A stretch of DNA of 64,000 bases, taken from assembly GCF_000426465.1 (NCBI RefSeq), contig NZ_KE384528.1, forward strand, positions 301,698-365,697, read 5' to 3'. Source of the DNA: Epilithonimonas caeni DSM 17710 (lineage in GTDB: Bacteria; Bacteroidota; Bacteroidia; Flavobacteriales; Weeksellaceae). Positions within the stretch are counted from its first letter, which is position 1. Every line of letters starts with the position of its first letter. The notes under the pieces are model-generated. The model was not told the DNA's origin. It saw nothing but the letters and a program-made list of their open reading frames with translations, and did not search any database. The position numbers and the translations under genes were made by a program. Positions 35,313-44,952 of this stretch are shown here, piece by piece.

Positions 35313-35344
35313 CTATTTAGATTGTTTAAAAACAAATTGTTTCT

Positions 35345-36736
35345 TTAGTACGCTTGCTCGTCTCCTTTCACAATATTGTAGAACGTAAGGAAAATAATCT
35401 TCAGATCCAGGAAAAAAGACCAATTCTGGATATACCAAATATCCTTGCTTACTCTTTTCTCCATATCGGCATCCGAAAAAATCTCTCCTCTCGAGCCCAT
35501 TACTTGTGCCCAACCAGTAATTCCTGGTTTTATCATATGCCTAAGCATATATTTCCTAGTGATCTTAGAATATTGCTCTGTTTGAGAAAGCATATGAGGT
35601 CTGGGGCCAACAACAGACATTTGTCCTAAAAGAACATTGATAAACTGTGGCAATTCATCAATACTCGTTTTTCTCATAAATGCTCCGAATTTTGTAATTC
35701 TACTATCACCTTTTTTTGCACTTTGATGATCGGCTATTGAATTGACAGCCATACTTCTGAACTTTATACAACTGAATGGTTCATTTTTAATTCCAGATCT
35801 TTTTTGCAGGAAAAACACCGGCCCTTTGCTTTCTAATTTAATAATAACAGCGATCAAAGGTATAAGCCATACCAATATAAAAATAAAGACCAGGAAAGAA
35901 AAAATCACATCGAAAGTTCTTTTTAATAATTGATTCTCTTGAGTAGACAATGGCTCTGGCATCAATTTGAGGAAAGGTACACCATTTATCATACTAAATG
36001 AGTGGGGTCCTATATTGATATATTTAAAATCAGGAACCATGTAAACCCTTATCATCTTATGCTCTGATATCTGAACTATATTATCAAAGAGCTCTGGATC
36101 TATAGAATCATCACAAAGGATAATGTTATCTATTTTGCCTGTTTCCAGATCTTCGAAAAGGGTGTTGACATCTCCTAGATTTTTTCCCTTCTTGACAGTA
36201 TTTTCCAAAGTATAAAAACCTCTGACTCCCATTGTAGACCTAATATCTTCATTAGACAGGATAGTTTCAGAAAGATTGTTCTTGCCTATCAGAATTGTGT
36301 TTACAGTATTAATTCTTCTATTGATCCTAATTCTATACCGCTTTCTGATCAAAAAAATGATAATCCTGGACAATACCATAGATGAAATCACCAATACTAG
36401 GTAATTTAAAGAAAACCAAATACTTACATATTCTGAATAAATCAGGGTGATGTAAAGAAGAAAGAATATAATAAAGATGACAAGAGCTTTTGACAAAGTA
36501 CTAAAATGTTTTGCCGAGTCTCTATAATAAGAATCTTTGTAAAGCTTGACTAATTTCGAGATAATATACCACGAAAAATTAAGAATCAACAACTGTGTTT
36601 TATAATCTGTACCTATTTGGATACTTTCCGGCTGTGTTATAAAAAAATTAATACCCAGCAGAAAGAAAAGATTAATAATAATATAATCTCCTAGTACTAG
36701 AAATCGAGTTAATTTTCTCAGAAAAAAAAGAGGCAT
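35345..36736 (-). CDS. Exopolysaccharide polyprenyl glycosylphosphotransferase (WcaJ/WbaP-like)
   Basis: 463 residues. Four N-terminal membrane helices (to about 130), a CoA-binding-like middle domain, a fifth hydrophobic segment (about 277-300) and the C-terminal bacterial sugar transferase domain: KRTFDV (272-277), FRSM, DELPQ (360-364) and VGPRPH (376-381). It transfers a sugar-1-phosphate to undecaprenyl phosphate, starting the repeat unit on the inner membrane. It is the last gene of the locus. A second, shorter initiating transferase lies at 57442-58017, so the locus has two candidate primers. Confidence 0.88.
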   Translation of the reverse strand: MPLFFLRKLTRFLVLGDYIIINLFFLLGINFFITQPESIQIGTDYKTQLLILNFSWYIISKLVKLYKDSYYRDSAKHFSTLSKALVIFIIFFLLYITLIYSEYVSIWFSLNYLVLVISSMVLSRIIIFLIRKRYRIRINRRINTVNTILIGKNNLSETILSNEDIRSTMGVRGFYTLENTVKKGKNLGDVNTLFEDLETGKIDNIILCDDSIDPELFDNIVQISEHKMIRVYMVPDFKYINIGPHSFSMINGVPFLKLMPEPLSTQENQLLKRTFDVIFSFLVFIFILVWLIPLIAVIIKLESKGPVFFLQKRSGIKNEPFSCIKFRSMAVNSIADHQSAKKGDSRITKFGAFMRKTSIDELPQFINVLLGQMSVVGPRPHMLSQTEQYSKITRKYMLRHMIKPGITGWAQVMGSRGEIFSDADMEKRVSKDIWYIQNWSFFLDLKIIFLTFYNIVKGDEQAY

Positions 36737-36877
36737 AATCTAAAATACAGTCTTATATATTTTAATATTCTTTATTGGATTAAAATACTTGCCCAATTCA
36801 ACAATGTATAATTCAAATATAACAATATTTTATAAATGGGGAATATTTTACAAAGAAGATAAAAAATTAAACAAATT

Positions 36878-37423
36878 TTAAAAATTATGGTCGTCAAACG
36901 TGGAAAGAACAGCATCCTTATCAGACAATATAACATCCTCTAAAGGAAGTTGCCAATCAATTTTGAGTTTCTCATCATTCCATAAAACGCCACCTTCGGA
37001 GTTCTTGTTGTAAAAATTATCACACTTATACGCAAATACAGCAGTCTCACTTAAAACAGAAAAACCGTGTCCAAAACCTCTTGGTATATATAATTGCAAT
37101 TTATTTTCAGGCGTTAATTCCACTCCGAACCACTGCCCGAAAGTCGGGGAATCTTCTCTCAAGTCTATTGCAACATCGTAGACCCTGCCTTCCAGACAAG
37201 ACACGAGCTTGGCTTGTGCATATTCTCCTTTTTGTAAGTGTAATCCCCTGACCACGCCATAAACTGATTTTGAAACATTGTCTTGTACAAAATGACCATT
37301 TAAACCTGTTGTTTCTTTAAATATCCTTTCATTAAATTTTTCAAAAAAATAACCTCTATCATCCTCAAAAATTGTTGGTTCAATGATATAGCAATCCTTA
37401 AGAGGTGTGTTTTTTACTTTCAT
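36878..37423 (-). CDS. rfbC: dTDP-4-dehydrorhamnose 3,5-epimerase
   Basis: 181 residues from the ATG at 37423 (MKVKNTPLKD). A longer in-frame start would overlap the upstream gene. It is a cupin-fold epimerase with catalytic His62 in RGLHLQ and Tyr132 in FAYKCDNFY; GDFFEKFN-type FFEKFN and PRGFGHGF are canonical. It normally acts between RmlB and RmlD in dTDP-L-rhamnose synthesis, but no RmlA, B or D is in this cluster, so they must be elsewhere or the enzyme serves another 4-keto sugar. The gap from the upstream cytidylyltransferase-like gene is 13 bp, suggesting co-transcription. Confidence 0.88.
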   Translation of the reverse strand: MKVKNTPLKDCYIIEPTIFEDDRGYFFEKFNERIFKETTGLNGHFVQDNVSKSVYGVVRGLHLQKGEYAQAKLVSCLEGRVYDVAIDLREDSPTFGQWFGVELTPENKLQLYIPRGFGHGFSVLSETAVFAYKCDNFYNKNSEGGVLWNDEKLKIDWQLPLEDVILSDKDAVLSTFDDHNF

Positions 37424-37436
37424 ATAAGTCGTTTTT

Positions 37437-37880
37437 CTAGAGTGCAGAATCAATCTTTTTAAGTTCTTGTTCAAAAACTGCTTTTTTCAGCGCTGAACTA
37501 GAAAATCTATGATCTCTCTTGTTGTAGAATATCTCTATTCCCTTTTCTTCGCAATAGTCCTTTCCTGTAAAATTCTTGTCCTTGTAATCGCTCCCAATGA
37601 TACGTACATCTATAACAAAAGACTGTAAAATATCCATAAGATCTTCTTCTGTATTATAAGGGATGATCTCATCTACATCTTTGCACGCCTTTAACTGGAT
37701 ATAACGTTCGACAATAGATTGGGAAGGCTTATTTTTATTCGGACGATCCAAAGTAGGATCTAGTTGCAAACCAACTATCAGGTAGTCACAAACTGTTTTA
37801 GCTTCTTCAAGCATTTTTATATGACCTGCATGTAACAGGTCAAAAGAGGAAAAAGTAATCCCGACACGTTGTGTTTTCAT
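37437..37880 (-). CDS. Cytidylyltransferase/adenylyltransferase family protein (TagD/RfaE-like)
   Basis: 147 residues of the nucleotidyltransferase fold with the HxGH motif His17-Ala-Gly-His20 and the C-terminal phosphate-binding DHRFSSSALKK. Such enzymes activate glycerol-3-phosphate (TagD), heptose-1-phosphate (HldE C-domain) or other phosphates with CTP or ATP. GSDYKDKNFTGKD suggests a specific subfamily met in polysaccharide loci. The substrate cannot be decided here; a glycerol-phosphate or similar decoration of the glycan is a reasonable inference. It is directly upstream of RmlC. Confidence 0.78.
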   Translation of the reverse strand: MKTQRVGITFSSFDLLHAGHIKMLEEAKTVCDYLIVGLQLDPTLDRPNKNKPSQSIVERYIQLKACKDVDEIIPYNTEEDLMDILQSFVIDVRIIGSDYKDKNFTGKDYCEEKGIEIFYNKRDHRFSSSALKKAVFEQELKKIDSAL

Positions 37881-38042
37881 ATCATTAGTCTTAAATATAC
37901 AAAAGTATAAATTTTAACTATTATTAACTAATCTATCAAAAGAAAATATTAAAACAAATCTTTCTTAATGCTGTAATCTTTCTTGAAAAGAGTTTTTATA
38001 ATAAGAGATATATTTCAGTAGAATCCACATTATCCCTTAAAT

Positions 38043-39011
38043 TTATTTCAAATATAAATTATCATTGTCTTTATACCAGTCTTGCAAGGCTTCATCAAAG
38101 CTATATTTAAATTTATAACCGCTATCTTTTAGTTTTTCCCCACTTATATTGGTAGATATCATCAGTTTTTTAACTCTATCAGGGTGTATTCCAAAAGATT
38201 TACCTCCTAATGCACCAATAACTCCGGCTGTAAATTTCAAGATTCCACCAGGGATTTTATAAATGGTTCTTTTCATACCAGTAGCTTTCATTATAGCGTT
38301 AGATATCTCTTCTATGGTGAATGCTGGCTCATAAGTACAATTATAAATTTCGACATCGATTTTATCCATTTCTATCCTATAGAGCATGAAATTCACCAGC
38401 TCCTTCACATATATGCTTGCCTTTATTGTATCTTTTCTACCTGGGTAAAAGAATCTATGTTTTTTTATTCCCCAATATAACCTGGTAAAATTTCCATTCT
38501 CTCTTTTTCCAAAAACAACCCCAGGTCTTACAATCGTCAATTGTCTATCTGTTTCTTGTTTTGCCTGCCAAATCATATGAATTTTTTCGGCTACCAATTT
38601 AGAAATCCCGTATGGTGTGTTTGGCATTGGGAGCGTAGTTTCTGTCTTCATTTCTTCCGATGCTCCATAAGGCGCAATAGAAGAAGTGAAAAGCAGTTTT
38701 TTAATATTATGCTTCTCTGCAAATGCAGTCACATTCTCTGCACCTTTTATATTGGTCTCAAAATATTCATGATCCGGATGGCCAGGCGTTGTATGGACAG
38801 CGGCAAGGTTAAATATAATATCATCTTGTTCAACTGAAACATTTATATTAATCTTTTGTCTTACATCGCAAGCTATGAAGATAGATTTATCATTATGGTC
38901 ATTTTCTTTTATATCAAGATTATATATTTTTGATTCTGGTTGTTTGACATTTAAAAAATTAATCAGATGAGTCCCAATAAAACCCGACCCTCCAAATATA
39001 AAATAATTCAT
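38043..39011 (-). CDS. NAD-dependent epimerase/dehydratase (extended SDR)
   Basis: 322 residues. The Rossmann glycine motif is FGGSGFIGTH near the N-terminus, and the catalytic Ser and Tyr-x3-Lys lie in LLFTSSIAPYG and TPYGISKLVAEK. It is probably a UDP-sugar 4-epimerase or dehydratase acting on a nucleotide sugar for the surface glycan; WbpV/FnlA-like or GalE-like activity cannot be told apart. Gaps of 162 and 68 bp separate it from its neighbours. Confidence 0.85.
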   Translation of the reverse strand: MNYFIFGGSGFIGTHLINFLNVKQPESKIYNLDIKENDHNDKSIFIACDVRQKININVSVEQDDIIFNLAAVHTTPGHPDHEYFETNIKGAENVTAFAEKHNIKKLLFTSSIAPYGASEEMKTETTLPMPNTPYGISKLVAEKIHMIWQAKQETDRQLTIVRPGVVFGKRENGNFTRLYWGIKKHRFFYPGRKDTIKASIYVKELVNFMLYRIEMDKIDVEIYNCTYEPAFTIEEISNAIMKATGMKRTIYKIPGGILKFTAGVIGALGGKSFGIHPDRVKKLMISTNISGEKLKDSGYKFKYSFDEALQDWYKDNDNLYLK

Positions 39012-39079
39012 TATTTGTAAATATTGTATTAACTGTTAAAAACAGTTTTTTATGATAGTTTAAATCAAAATAAATAATT

Positions 39080-40177
39080 TCATAATAAATAAATCTTTAA
39101 TAGTTCTCCAAAATTCTTTTCTTTATTATATTCTCTTGAGGCTTTCTCAAAAGAATTATTTCCAAATTCAAATATCTGACATTTATCCCGAAAAATATTA
39201 ATTTTTTCTATCGCTTCTTCTACTGAATCAAATACATAACCATTATAACCATTTTCAACGCAGTCTTTATTACCAATAATATTACTTACTATTAGAGGTT
39301 TCCGCATTACCATCGCTTCTATTAAGGCAATTGGTAAACCCTCCCAGAGAGAAACTTGTAGGTAAGCATCAATTTCATTTAATTTTTTCAAAAGATCCTC
39401 TCTAGTCTTTATCCAACCAGTAACAGTAATATTATCAGAATCAATTTCATGTTCTAATTCCCCATTACCAATCCAAATAAAATCTACATCGGGAATTCTC
39501 TTTGCTATTTCATTAAAAAATTTCGGGTTCTTTTGTGGAGTTAGTCTACCGATAGTTCCAATTGTTAATCGTTCTTTATCAATATTATTAATTATTTTTT
39601 GAGGAAGCTCAAAATCTACTCCATTTCTAATTAGTATTGATTTCGAAAGCTTTTTTGCTATTTCATATTCTGTATTGCCAGAAGCTATAGTTATTCCACC
39701 TAATAAGAAAGGCATTGAGTATTCAATGATTTTGAACAAACAAGTCTTGCTTTTAGAAATATTCTTTTGAATGAATGCATAGCCATGAGGAGAATAAAAT
39801 ATCTTATTCTTATTTATTAATCCCAATGAAGCCATACGCGCTAAAACACCAGATTTCGACGAATGAAGATGTAATACATCTGGTTTGATTTCTTTAAGTT
39901 TTCTCCTAGTTAGCTTTATAATATTAAAATCATTCCACAAGTTTATTTCTCTCTGCATATCTAATTTGTGAAGAATAACAGATGAGTGAATTTCTTGATT
40001 AAATAATTGTTGATCAAATTCAACTCTATTAGGGCTATACAGGAGATGAATTTCTAAAGGTAATGGTGTCTCTGCTAAAGCCAAAAAATTACAGAGATCT
40101 TTGACATAGGTATACACTCCGCCTCCAAATGCTTCTACAAAGTGGACTATCTTATATTTTTTTGTGGTCTCAGACAT
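39080..40177 (-). CDS. Glycosyltransferase family 4 (GT-B fold)
   Basis: 365 residues. The N-terminal acceptor domain begins IVHFVEAFGGGVYTYV. The C-terminal donor domain has TIGRLTPQKNPK and the E-x7-E type nucleotide-sugar site WEGLPIALIEAM (retaining GT4). No membrane segment, so it acts at the cytoplasmic face on the lipid-linked repeat unit. The region upstream of its start (40178-41304) contains no intact large gene, so it may start its own transcript. Confidence 0.88.
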   Translation of the reverse strand: MSETTKKYKIVHFVEAFGGGVYTYVKDLCNFLALAETPLPLEIHLLYSPNRVEFDQQLFNQEIHSSVILHKLDMQREINLWNDFNIIKLTRRKLKEIKPDVLHLHSSKSGVLARMASLGLINKNKIFYSPHGYAFIQKNISKSKTCLFKIIEYSMPFLLGGITIASGNTEYEIAKKLSKSILIRNGVDFELPQKIINNIDKERLTIGTIGRLTPQKNPKFFNEIAKRIPDVDFIWIGNGELEHEIDSDNITVTGWIKTREDLLKKLNEIDAYLQVSLWEGLPIALIEAMVMRKPLIVSNIIGNKDCVENGYNGYVFDSVEEAIEKINIFRDKCQIFEFGNNSFEKASREYNKEKNFGELLKIYLL

Positions 40178-40591
40178 AACTTAAATTTCACACTTAAATA
40201 CTTAGTAAACAAAATAATTTCAAAAACATATGACCACAAAAAATAAATTTATTTCTTGATAGAACCTTACAAAAACAGCATTTGATAAAGTTTTACTACA
40301 GCCATCCATTCTTGACTTAAAATTTGTGATAAAAAAAAAATTCATCATTGGTGTTAATTTAGCTTTTAAAAAAAATTATAATCTTTTATTTAATAGTAAA
40401 ACTAAATAAAATAAAATAAAACAAATTAAATTAATATCAGGAATTTAAGTAAATACATTATGCTAAATTTGCCACACAATGACGCAAAATACTTATTATT
40501 AATCATTAAAATTTTCGATAGTGTCACTGCGTAATTGTTGGAAAGTAATTTGATAATTCACTACTGGTTAATTTAGTTATTTTATAATTTA
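40178..40591. other. Gene-free AT-rich spacer inside the polysaccharide locus
   Basis: About 410 bp with stops in all frames and long A/T runs. It presumably contains the promoter for the GT4 gene at 40177, but I see no clear TAnnTTTG with a partner. It merges on the right into the decayed coding remnant. Confidence 0.5.
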
Positions 40592-40843
40592 TTAGGACGT
40601 TTTACAATTTATGTGAAATCCTTCTGCACTAGTTGTTGAACTGTTGACACTGGCTAAAGTACTACCTCCGGTCAATTCAAAAGTAAGATTACTACATTAT
40701 TGAATGGTAACCGAATAATCCGGAGCATAGGGAAGGTGAATATTTTGCCAAGATAAAAGAGCCACTTAAACTGATTGTTTACCTATTTTTGATGAGGATG
40801 CAAAAGTAATTATAAACATACTACCTGTAAATATCAATTCTGC
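40592..40843 (-). pseudogene. Decayed coding remnant of unknown protein
   Basis: One minus-strand frame reads as protein-like sequence over 80 codons but is broken by two in-frame TAA codons: AELIFTGSMFIITF...IGKQSV, stop, VALLSWQNIHLPYAPDYSVT, stop, CSNLTFELTGGSTLASVN...FHINCKTS, then a double stop. The other frames show no such continuity. I do not recognise the family. The original may have been longer, reaching toward the two tiny ORFs upstream. Confidence 0.4.
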
Positions 40844-40870
40844 TTATTACTTAGAATACGGACTCCGTTT

Positions 40871-41017
40871 TCAACTATCTTTTCTTCTCCATTCAGCTTT
40901 TACACCAAACCATTCAGTAAATACTTCCTTATTGTAGGATAAGTCTGTTAAGACAATATTTTTGAATATTTGTTTTCTACCAGACAGAATTCTGATATTA
41001 CTACCGGAATTTTCCAT
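40871..41017 (-). CDS. Small ORF of unknown function (possible gene fragment)
   Basis: 48 codons from an ATG that overlaps the end of the 60-codon ORF at 41001-41183 in another frame. It begins MENSGSNIRILSGRKQIF and ends FGVKAEWRRKDS. It could be translated by coupling to the upstream ORF or be the frameshifted tail of a single ancestral gene. No family recognised. Confidence 0.25.
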   Translation of the reverse strand: MENSGSNIRILSGRKQIFKNIVLTDLSYNKEVFTEWFGVKAEWRRKDS

Positions 41018-41183
41018 TTGACAATTCGCCATGCTCAAAAATCATAATAGTTCCATCATCAGATGCTGTTACCACATGATTGTTCAAATCAATATCCACA
41101 ACTACTCTTTTATCTAAAGTATTTGTTAAGGCACTAGCAAGAGCCAAATAATCAACATCATAAGAACTTACATATATTGCCAT
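41001..41183 (-). CDS. Small ORF of unknown function
   Basis: 60 residues beginning MAIYVSSYDVDYLALASALT and containing VVVDIDLNNHVVTASDDGT. Its composition looks protein-like rather than random. It lies in the 1.1-kb gap between the GT4 gene and Rmd, just upstream of another small ORF and the decayed remnant. I do not recognise it. Confidence 0.35.
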   Translation of the reverse strand: MAIYVSSYDVDYLALASALTNTLDKRVVVDIDLNNHVVTASDDGTIMIFEHGELSNGKFR

Positions 41184-41304
41184 AATAAAATTTATATTTA
41201 GAATTATTATAAAGTCATGCTTTTCTTAATCTATAAAGATACATATTTGTTGAATACAACATATATACTTTTAAAATCATTTACGTTTAAAACATGAAAT
41301 TATT

Positions 41305-42204
41305 TTAATTAATAAATTGAATAAGAGTATTTCTCAAATCAAAATCCTTTACTCGAATATCGATTAATGAATTTAGTTTTGTAGGATCTCCAGATAGTTT
41401 GAAGATTTCATTTTTTCTTACGAAATCTTTATTTACCAATATTTCTATTTTATGTTTTGTTATATCCGAGCAGGCGCTAATTACTTGTTGTAGTGAATAA
41501 ATCTTGCCGGAGCATAAATTTACAATTTCGGAACGATGATGACCTATTGCTAATTTATAATAGCATTCTGTTATAAAATCAATAGAATTATACTCTCGAA
41601 ATACATTAATATTACCTAATTCGAGTGTGTTTTGTCTTTCTCTGAATGCCGTTGTTATTTTCGGAATTACAAAATTAATATTTTGTCCAGGAGCAGTATA
41701 GTTAAAAGGTCTGGTTATTATTATAGGTAAACTATCAAAATAGGTTTTAGCAATCTGTTCCATCGAAAGCTTGCTAATTCCATAATGATTGTTTGGATTT
41801 GGACACATTGACTCAGAAAGGGACTCATAATTTTCTTGATTCCCATAAACCGTTGCACTACTTGCCAAAATCACCTTCTGAATTTTTTTACCATGACCTT
41901 TGAGTGCCTCCAATAGATTTTGAGTTCCAACAACATTTACATTGTAAAAATCTTCAATATTACTGTGCCCTACGAATGATATTGCAGCCAAATGAATGAT
42001 AATATTTGGCCGCACATCTATAATAATTTGTTCTAATTTATCTTTTTCTAGCAGGTCGCAAGTATAAATTTTTTTTTCAGGATTATTTTGTCTGTTAGAA
42101 ATTCCATATACATCATAGCCTAAAGATGAAAAATATCGTGAAAGATAATTACCTGTAAAGCCATTTATACCTGTAATTAATACTTTATCAGAATGAAAAT
42201 CCAT
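41305..42204 (-). CDS. rmd: GDP-4-dehydro-6-deoxy-D-mannose reductase (GDP-D-rhamnose forming)
   Basis: 299 residues of extended [17 protein letters not shown] (NAD(P) site), SSATVYG, and [11 protein letters not shown] (catalytic Tyr-x3-Lys). [12 protein letters not shown] is typical of the GDP-4-keto-6-deoxymannose reductases. It overlaps the end of gmd by 17 bp, so the two are translationally coupled. With Gmd it should turn GDP-D-mannose into GDP-D-rhamnose. A GDP-fucose-type synthase is less likely because the sequence and length fit Rmd. Confidence 0.8.
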   Translation of the reverse strand: MDFHSDKVLITGINGFTGNYLSRYFSSLGYDVYGISNRQNNPEKKIYTCDLLEKDKLEQIIIDVRPNIIIHLAAISFVGHSNIEDFYNVNVVGTQNLLEALKGHGKKIQKVILASSATVYGNQENYESLSESMCPNPNNHYGISKLSMEQIAKTYFDSLPIIITRPFNYTAPGQNINFVIPKITTAFRERQNTLELGNINVFREYNSIDFITECYYKLAIGHHRSEIVNLCSGKIYSLQQVISACSDITKHKIEILVNKDFVRKNEIFKLSGDPTKLNSLIDIRVKDFDLRNTLIQFIN

Positions 42205-43222
42205 TTTTATTTCTTTTCAAATCAGCCTCAATCATAAGAGCACAAAGCTCATTTAAAGTCGTCTGTGGAATCCAATTAAGCAACTCGTTGGCTTTTTTCG
42301 CATCACCTACCAACAATTCTACCTCCGCAGGTCTAAAATAAGCAGGATTGACTACAACTAATAATTCATTGGTGGCTCTGTTATATCCCTTTTCCTCAAT
42401 TCCTTCACCTTTCCAAATGATATCAATATTAATTTGTTTAAAGGAAAGCTCTACAAAAGATCTTACAGTAAACGTTTTGTTTGTTGCTAAAACAAATGTT
42501 TCAGGTTCTTTGTACTGAAGCATTTCATACATTCCTTCAACATATTCTTTTGCATATCCCCAATCTCTTTGAGCATCTAGATTTCCTAATTCTAAAACAC
42601 TTTGTTTTTTCAAAGCAATCTTCGCAATGGTATCAGTAATTTTTCTAGTTACAAACTCCCTTCCTCTTAATGGAGATTCATGGTTAAATAAAATACCGCT
42701 AACACCAAATATATCATAACTTTCTCTGTAGTTAATCGTAGCCCAGTGAGCAAATAATTTTGCAACTCCATAAGGACTTCTTGGATAAAACGGAGTATTT
42801 TCAGTTTGAGGGATTTGTTGAACTTTTCCAAACATCTCGGATGTACTGGCCTGATAAAACTTTATTTTAGGATTAATAATCCTTATGGCTTCTAATAAGT
42901 GTAGTGCTCCAACACCGGTAGTCTGTGCCGTAGACAATGGTTGATCAAACGATACTCCTACAAAACTTTGGGCTGCCAAGTTATAAATCTCGTCCGGCTG
43001 TACTTTATCTATTAACCTTATATTACTTGTCTGATCATTTAAATCGTATTCTAATAAATGTAAATCAGGGTTATCTTGAATTCCTAGTTCTTCGATTCTC
43101 CAAAAATTCATGGAACTTGACCTTCTGTAGGTCCCGTAGACTTCATATCCTTTTTCTAATAGTAGTTGAGACAGATAAGCTCCATCTTGCCCAGTAATCC
43201 CAGTGATTATAGCTTTTTTCAT
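42188..43222 (-). CDS. gmd: GDP-mannose 4,6-dehydratase
   Basis: 344 residues. [19 protein letters not shown] is the canonical N-terminus, followed by STSEMFG (catalytic Thr/Ser and Glu), [11 protein letters not shown] (Tyr-x3-Lys), [15 protein letters not shown] and [11 protein letters not shown]. It converts GDP-D-mannose to GDP-4-keto-6-deoxymannose, which the overlapping rmd product then reduces. No mannose-1-phosphate guanylyltransferase is in the window. Confidence 0.95.
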   Translation of the reverse strand: MKKAIITGITGQDGAYLSQLLLEKGYEVYGTYRRSSSMNFWRIEELGIQDNPDLHLLEYDLNDQTSNIRLIDKVQPDEIYNLAAQSFVGVSFDQPLSTAQTTGVGALHLLEAIRIINPKIKFYQASTSEMFGKVQQIPQTENTPFYPRSPYGVAKLFAHWATINYRESYDIFGVSGILFNHESPLRGREFVTRKITDTIAKIALKKQSVLELGNLDAQRDWGYAKEYVEGMYEMLQYKEPETFVLATNKTFTVRSFVELSFKQINIDIIWKGEGIEEKGYNRATNELLVVVNPAYFRPAEVELLVGDAKKANELLNWIPQTTLNELCALMIEADLKRNKNGFSF

Positions 43223-43347
43223 AAAAAATGAGTAATTATATTACAAATGTATATTTTTTTCTAATAAATATAGAACAAATTATAAAATACAAAGTCGATT
43301 AATTAAAATTCAACTAATCTCGATATTATATAATTTATTTCGGTTAG

Positions 43348-43833
43348 TTAATTATTTTTTAAAATCTGTTGTTGTTTACAAATTAAAACAGAATTGTCGG
43401 GAACATCTTCATGCACTATACAACCAGCTCCTATAACGCAATTATCACCAATTGTAATACCTTTTAGTATTATAACATTGGATGCTATCCAACAATGCTT
43501 ACCAATGGTAATAGGGGCTTCTGTGTAACCTTGATCCTTTATTGGAATCTCATTTTTCTTATATTTATGGTTATGATCATAGATTTTTATATTTTCTCCA
43601 AAAATAGAATAATCTCCTATTGTTATTTTTGACCTGGCAGCAATTGTACAAAAATTATTGAAAAAACAATAATCTCCTATAGAAATATTAGCTTTTGGAC
43701 CATCAAGAACAATAGAAAAACCTTTTCTGAAAGAAAAGTTTTTGCCCACCCTAAGTTTATTTCCATAGACTAGCTTATAGAATAGAATGCTTATTATTGT
43801 GTTAAGGCGATAAAAAAATTTAAAAAAAACCAT
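43348..43833 (-). CDS. Hexapeptide-repeat acyltransferase (LbH fold)
   Basis: 161 residues, with imperfect hexapeptide repeats over most of the chain (ISIGDYCFF, ITIGDYSIFGENIKI, ITIGKHCWIASNVIIL, ITIGDNCVIGAGCIV). YDHNHKYKK carries the likely catalytic His. Similar proteins O-acetylate sugars using acetyl-CoA. It ends 8 bp after the upstream glycosyltransferase gene, so they are co-transcribed and probably act on the same residue. A PglD role (N-acetylation) is not supported by motifs. Confidence 0.85.
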   Translation of the reverse strand: MVFFKFFYRLNTIISILFYKLVYGNKLRVGKNFSFRKGFSIVLDGPKANISIGDYCFFNNFCTIAARSKITIGDYSIFGENIKIYDHNHKYKKNEIPIKDQGYTEAPITIGKHCWIASNVIILKGITIGDNCVIGAGCIVHEDVPDNSVLICKQQQILKNN

Positions 43834-43840
43834 GCTGCAA

Positions 43841-44911
43841 TTATACTGATTTTAAAGCAGCAATATATTCCGCTGTAATACTTTTATTAGAAAATATTTC
43901 TTCTACTTTCTTTTTACCATTCAATCCCATTCTTTTCCGAAGTGTTCTGTCTGCAAGAAGTTTATTTATCGCTTTATTAAGTTCTGAAGGATTTTCTATA
44001 GGAACAATGATTCCATCTATACCGTCCGTCATATATTCAGGAAAGCATCCTGTATTGGTTGCGACGATTGGTTTACCATAATAGAAGGCAGTCTGTATCA
44101 CGAGTGTACCAGTAGCATCTCTATAGGGCATTACCACAAGTTTTGCTCTTTGTATGTATCTCGCAAGTTCTTCATCGGGAACATAATCATTGATATGCGT
44201 CACCCCATTTGGTAATTTTTCAATCCCGAAAACATCCTTTAAATTTCCTTTTCCTATGATCACACAAGAATAGGTCTGTTTATTTGATCTGTATGAATCT
44301 ATCAATACGTCTAAAGCTTTATAATACTCTATACGACCAAAAAAAAGAACATCAATGTCTTCTTCAATACTATCCTCATGTGGAAAAATAAGATTTTCCA
44401 GCAACCCAAGATAAATAACTCTTATTTTATCAGGATTCAAATTATTGTGTTTCTTCAGAATCTCTTTTTTCATGAAATTGGAAGAAGCCAACAATGTAAC
44501 CTTACCATTATAAATATAACTATACTGTGGTTTCAGGAATATATAATCAAATTTTGAAAATCCACTATGTGGATCATGATCATGAACATAAAAAATTGCT
44601 TTTTCTGCCGGAATCAATTTGCTTATAAAAAGATTAGCTGGATGAAAGCTTAAAAAAAGTACAGAATCAAATTTATTTTTCTTTATAAACTTTAATATTT
44701 TAAAATACGATACTGGATTTATAAAATCTGTAGGATTATTTCTATCAAATGATACTGCTAAAACGTCCATATTTGGATTTGAAACTAAACCTGTCCCAGT
44801 ATTGGTCAACACTGAAAGATTCTGTCCCGCATCAATAATATGATTGGTTATCAGACGAAGATTATCTCCCAATACGCCATTTACAGAAAAAGATACTATG
44901 AGGGCTTTCAT
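43841..44911 (-). CDS. Glycosyltransferase family 4 (GT-B fold)
   Basis: 356 residues. The N-terminal domain opens ALIVSFSVNGVLGDNLR. The donor domain has VLFFGRIEYYKALDVLID and VVMPYRDATGTLVIQTAFYYGKP, where the glutamate pair of GT4 is partly replaced (ATGTL in place of EGLP). The same neighbourhood holds an acyltransferase 7 bp downstream. Cytoplasmic repeat-unit assembly is expected; sugar and linkage unknown. Confidence 0.85.
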   Translation of the reverse strand: MKALIVSFSVNGVLGDNLRLITNHIIDAGQNLSVLTNTGTGLVSNPNMDVLAVSFDRNNPTDFINPVSYFKILKFIKKNKFDSVLFLSFHPANLFISKLIPAEKAIFYVHDHDPHSGFSKFDYIFLKPQYSYIYNGKVTLLASSNFMKKEILKKHNNLNPDKIRVIYLGLLENLIFPHEDSIEEDIDVLFFGRIEYYKALDVLIDSYRSNKQTYSCVIIGKGNLKDVFGIEKLPNGVTHINDYVPDEELARYIQRAKLVVMPYRDATGTLVIQTAFYYGKPIVATNTGCFPEYMTDGIDGIIVPIENPSELNKAINKLLADRTLRKRMGLNGKKKVEEIFSNKSITAEYIAALKSV

Positions 44912-44952
44912 GAAATTGTGTTTTATATTTATTAAAAAAATAAGTACTAAAA

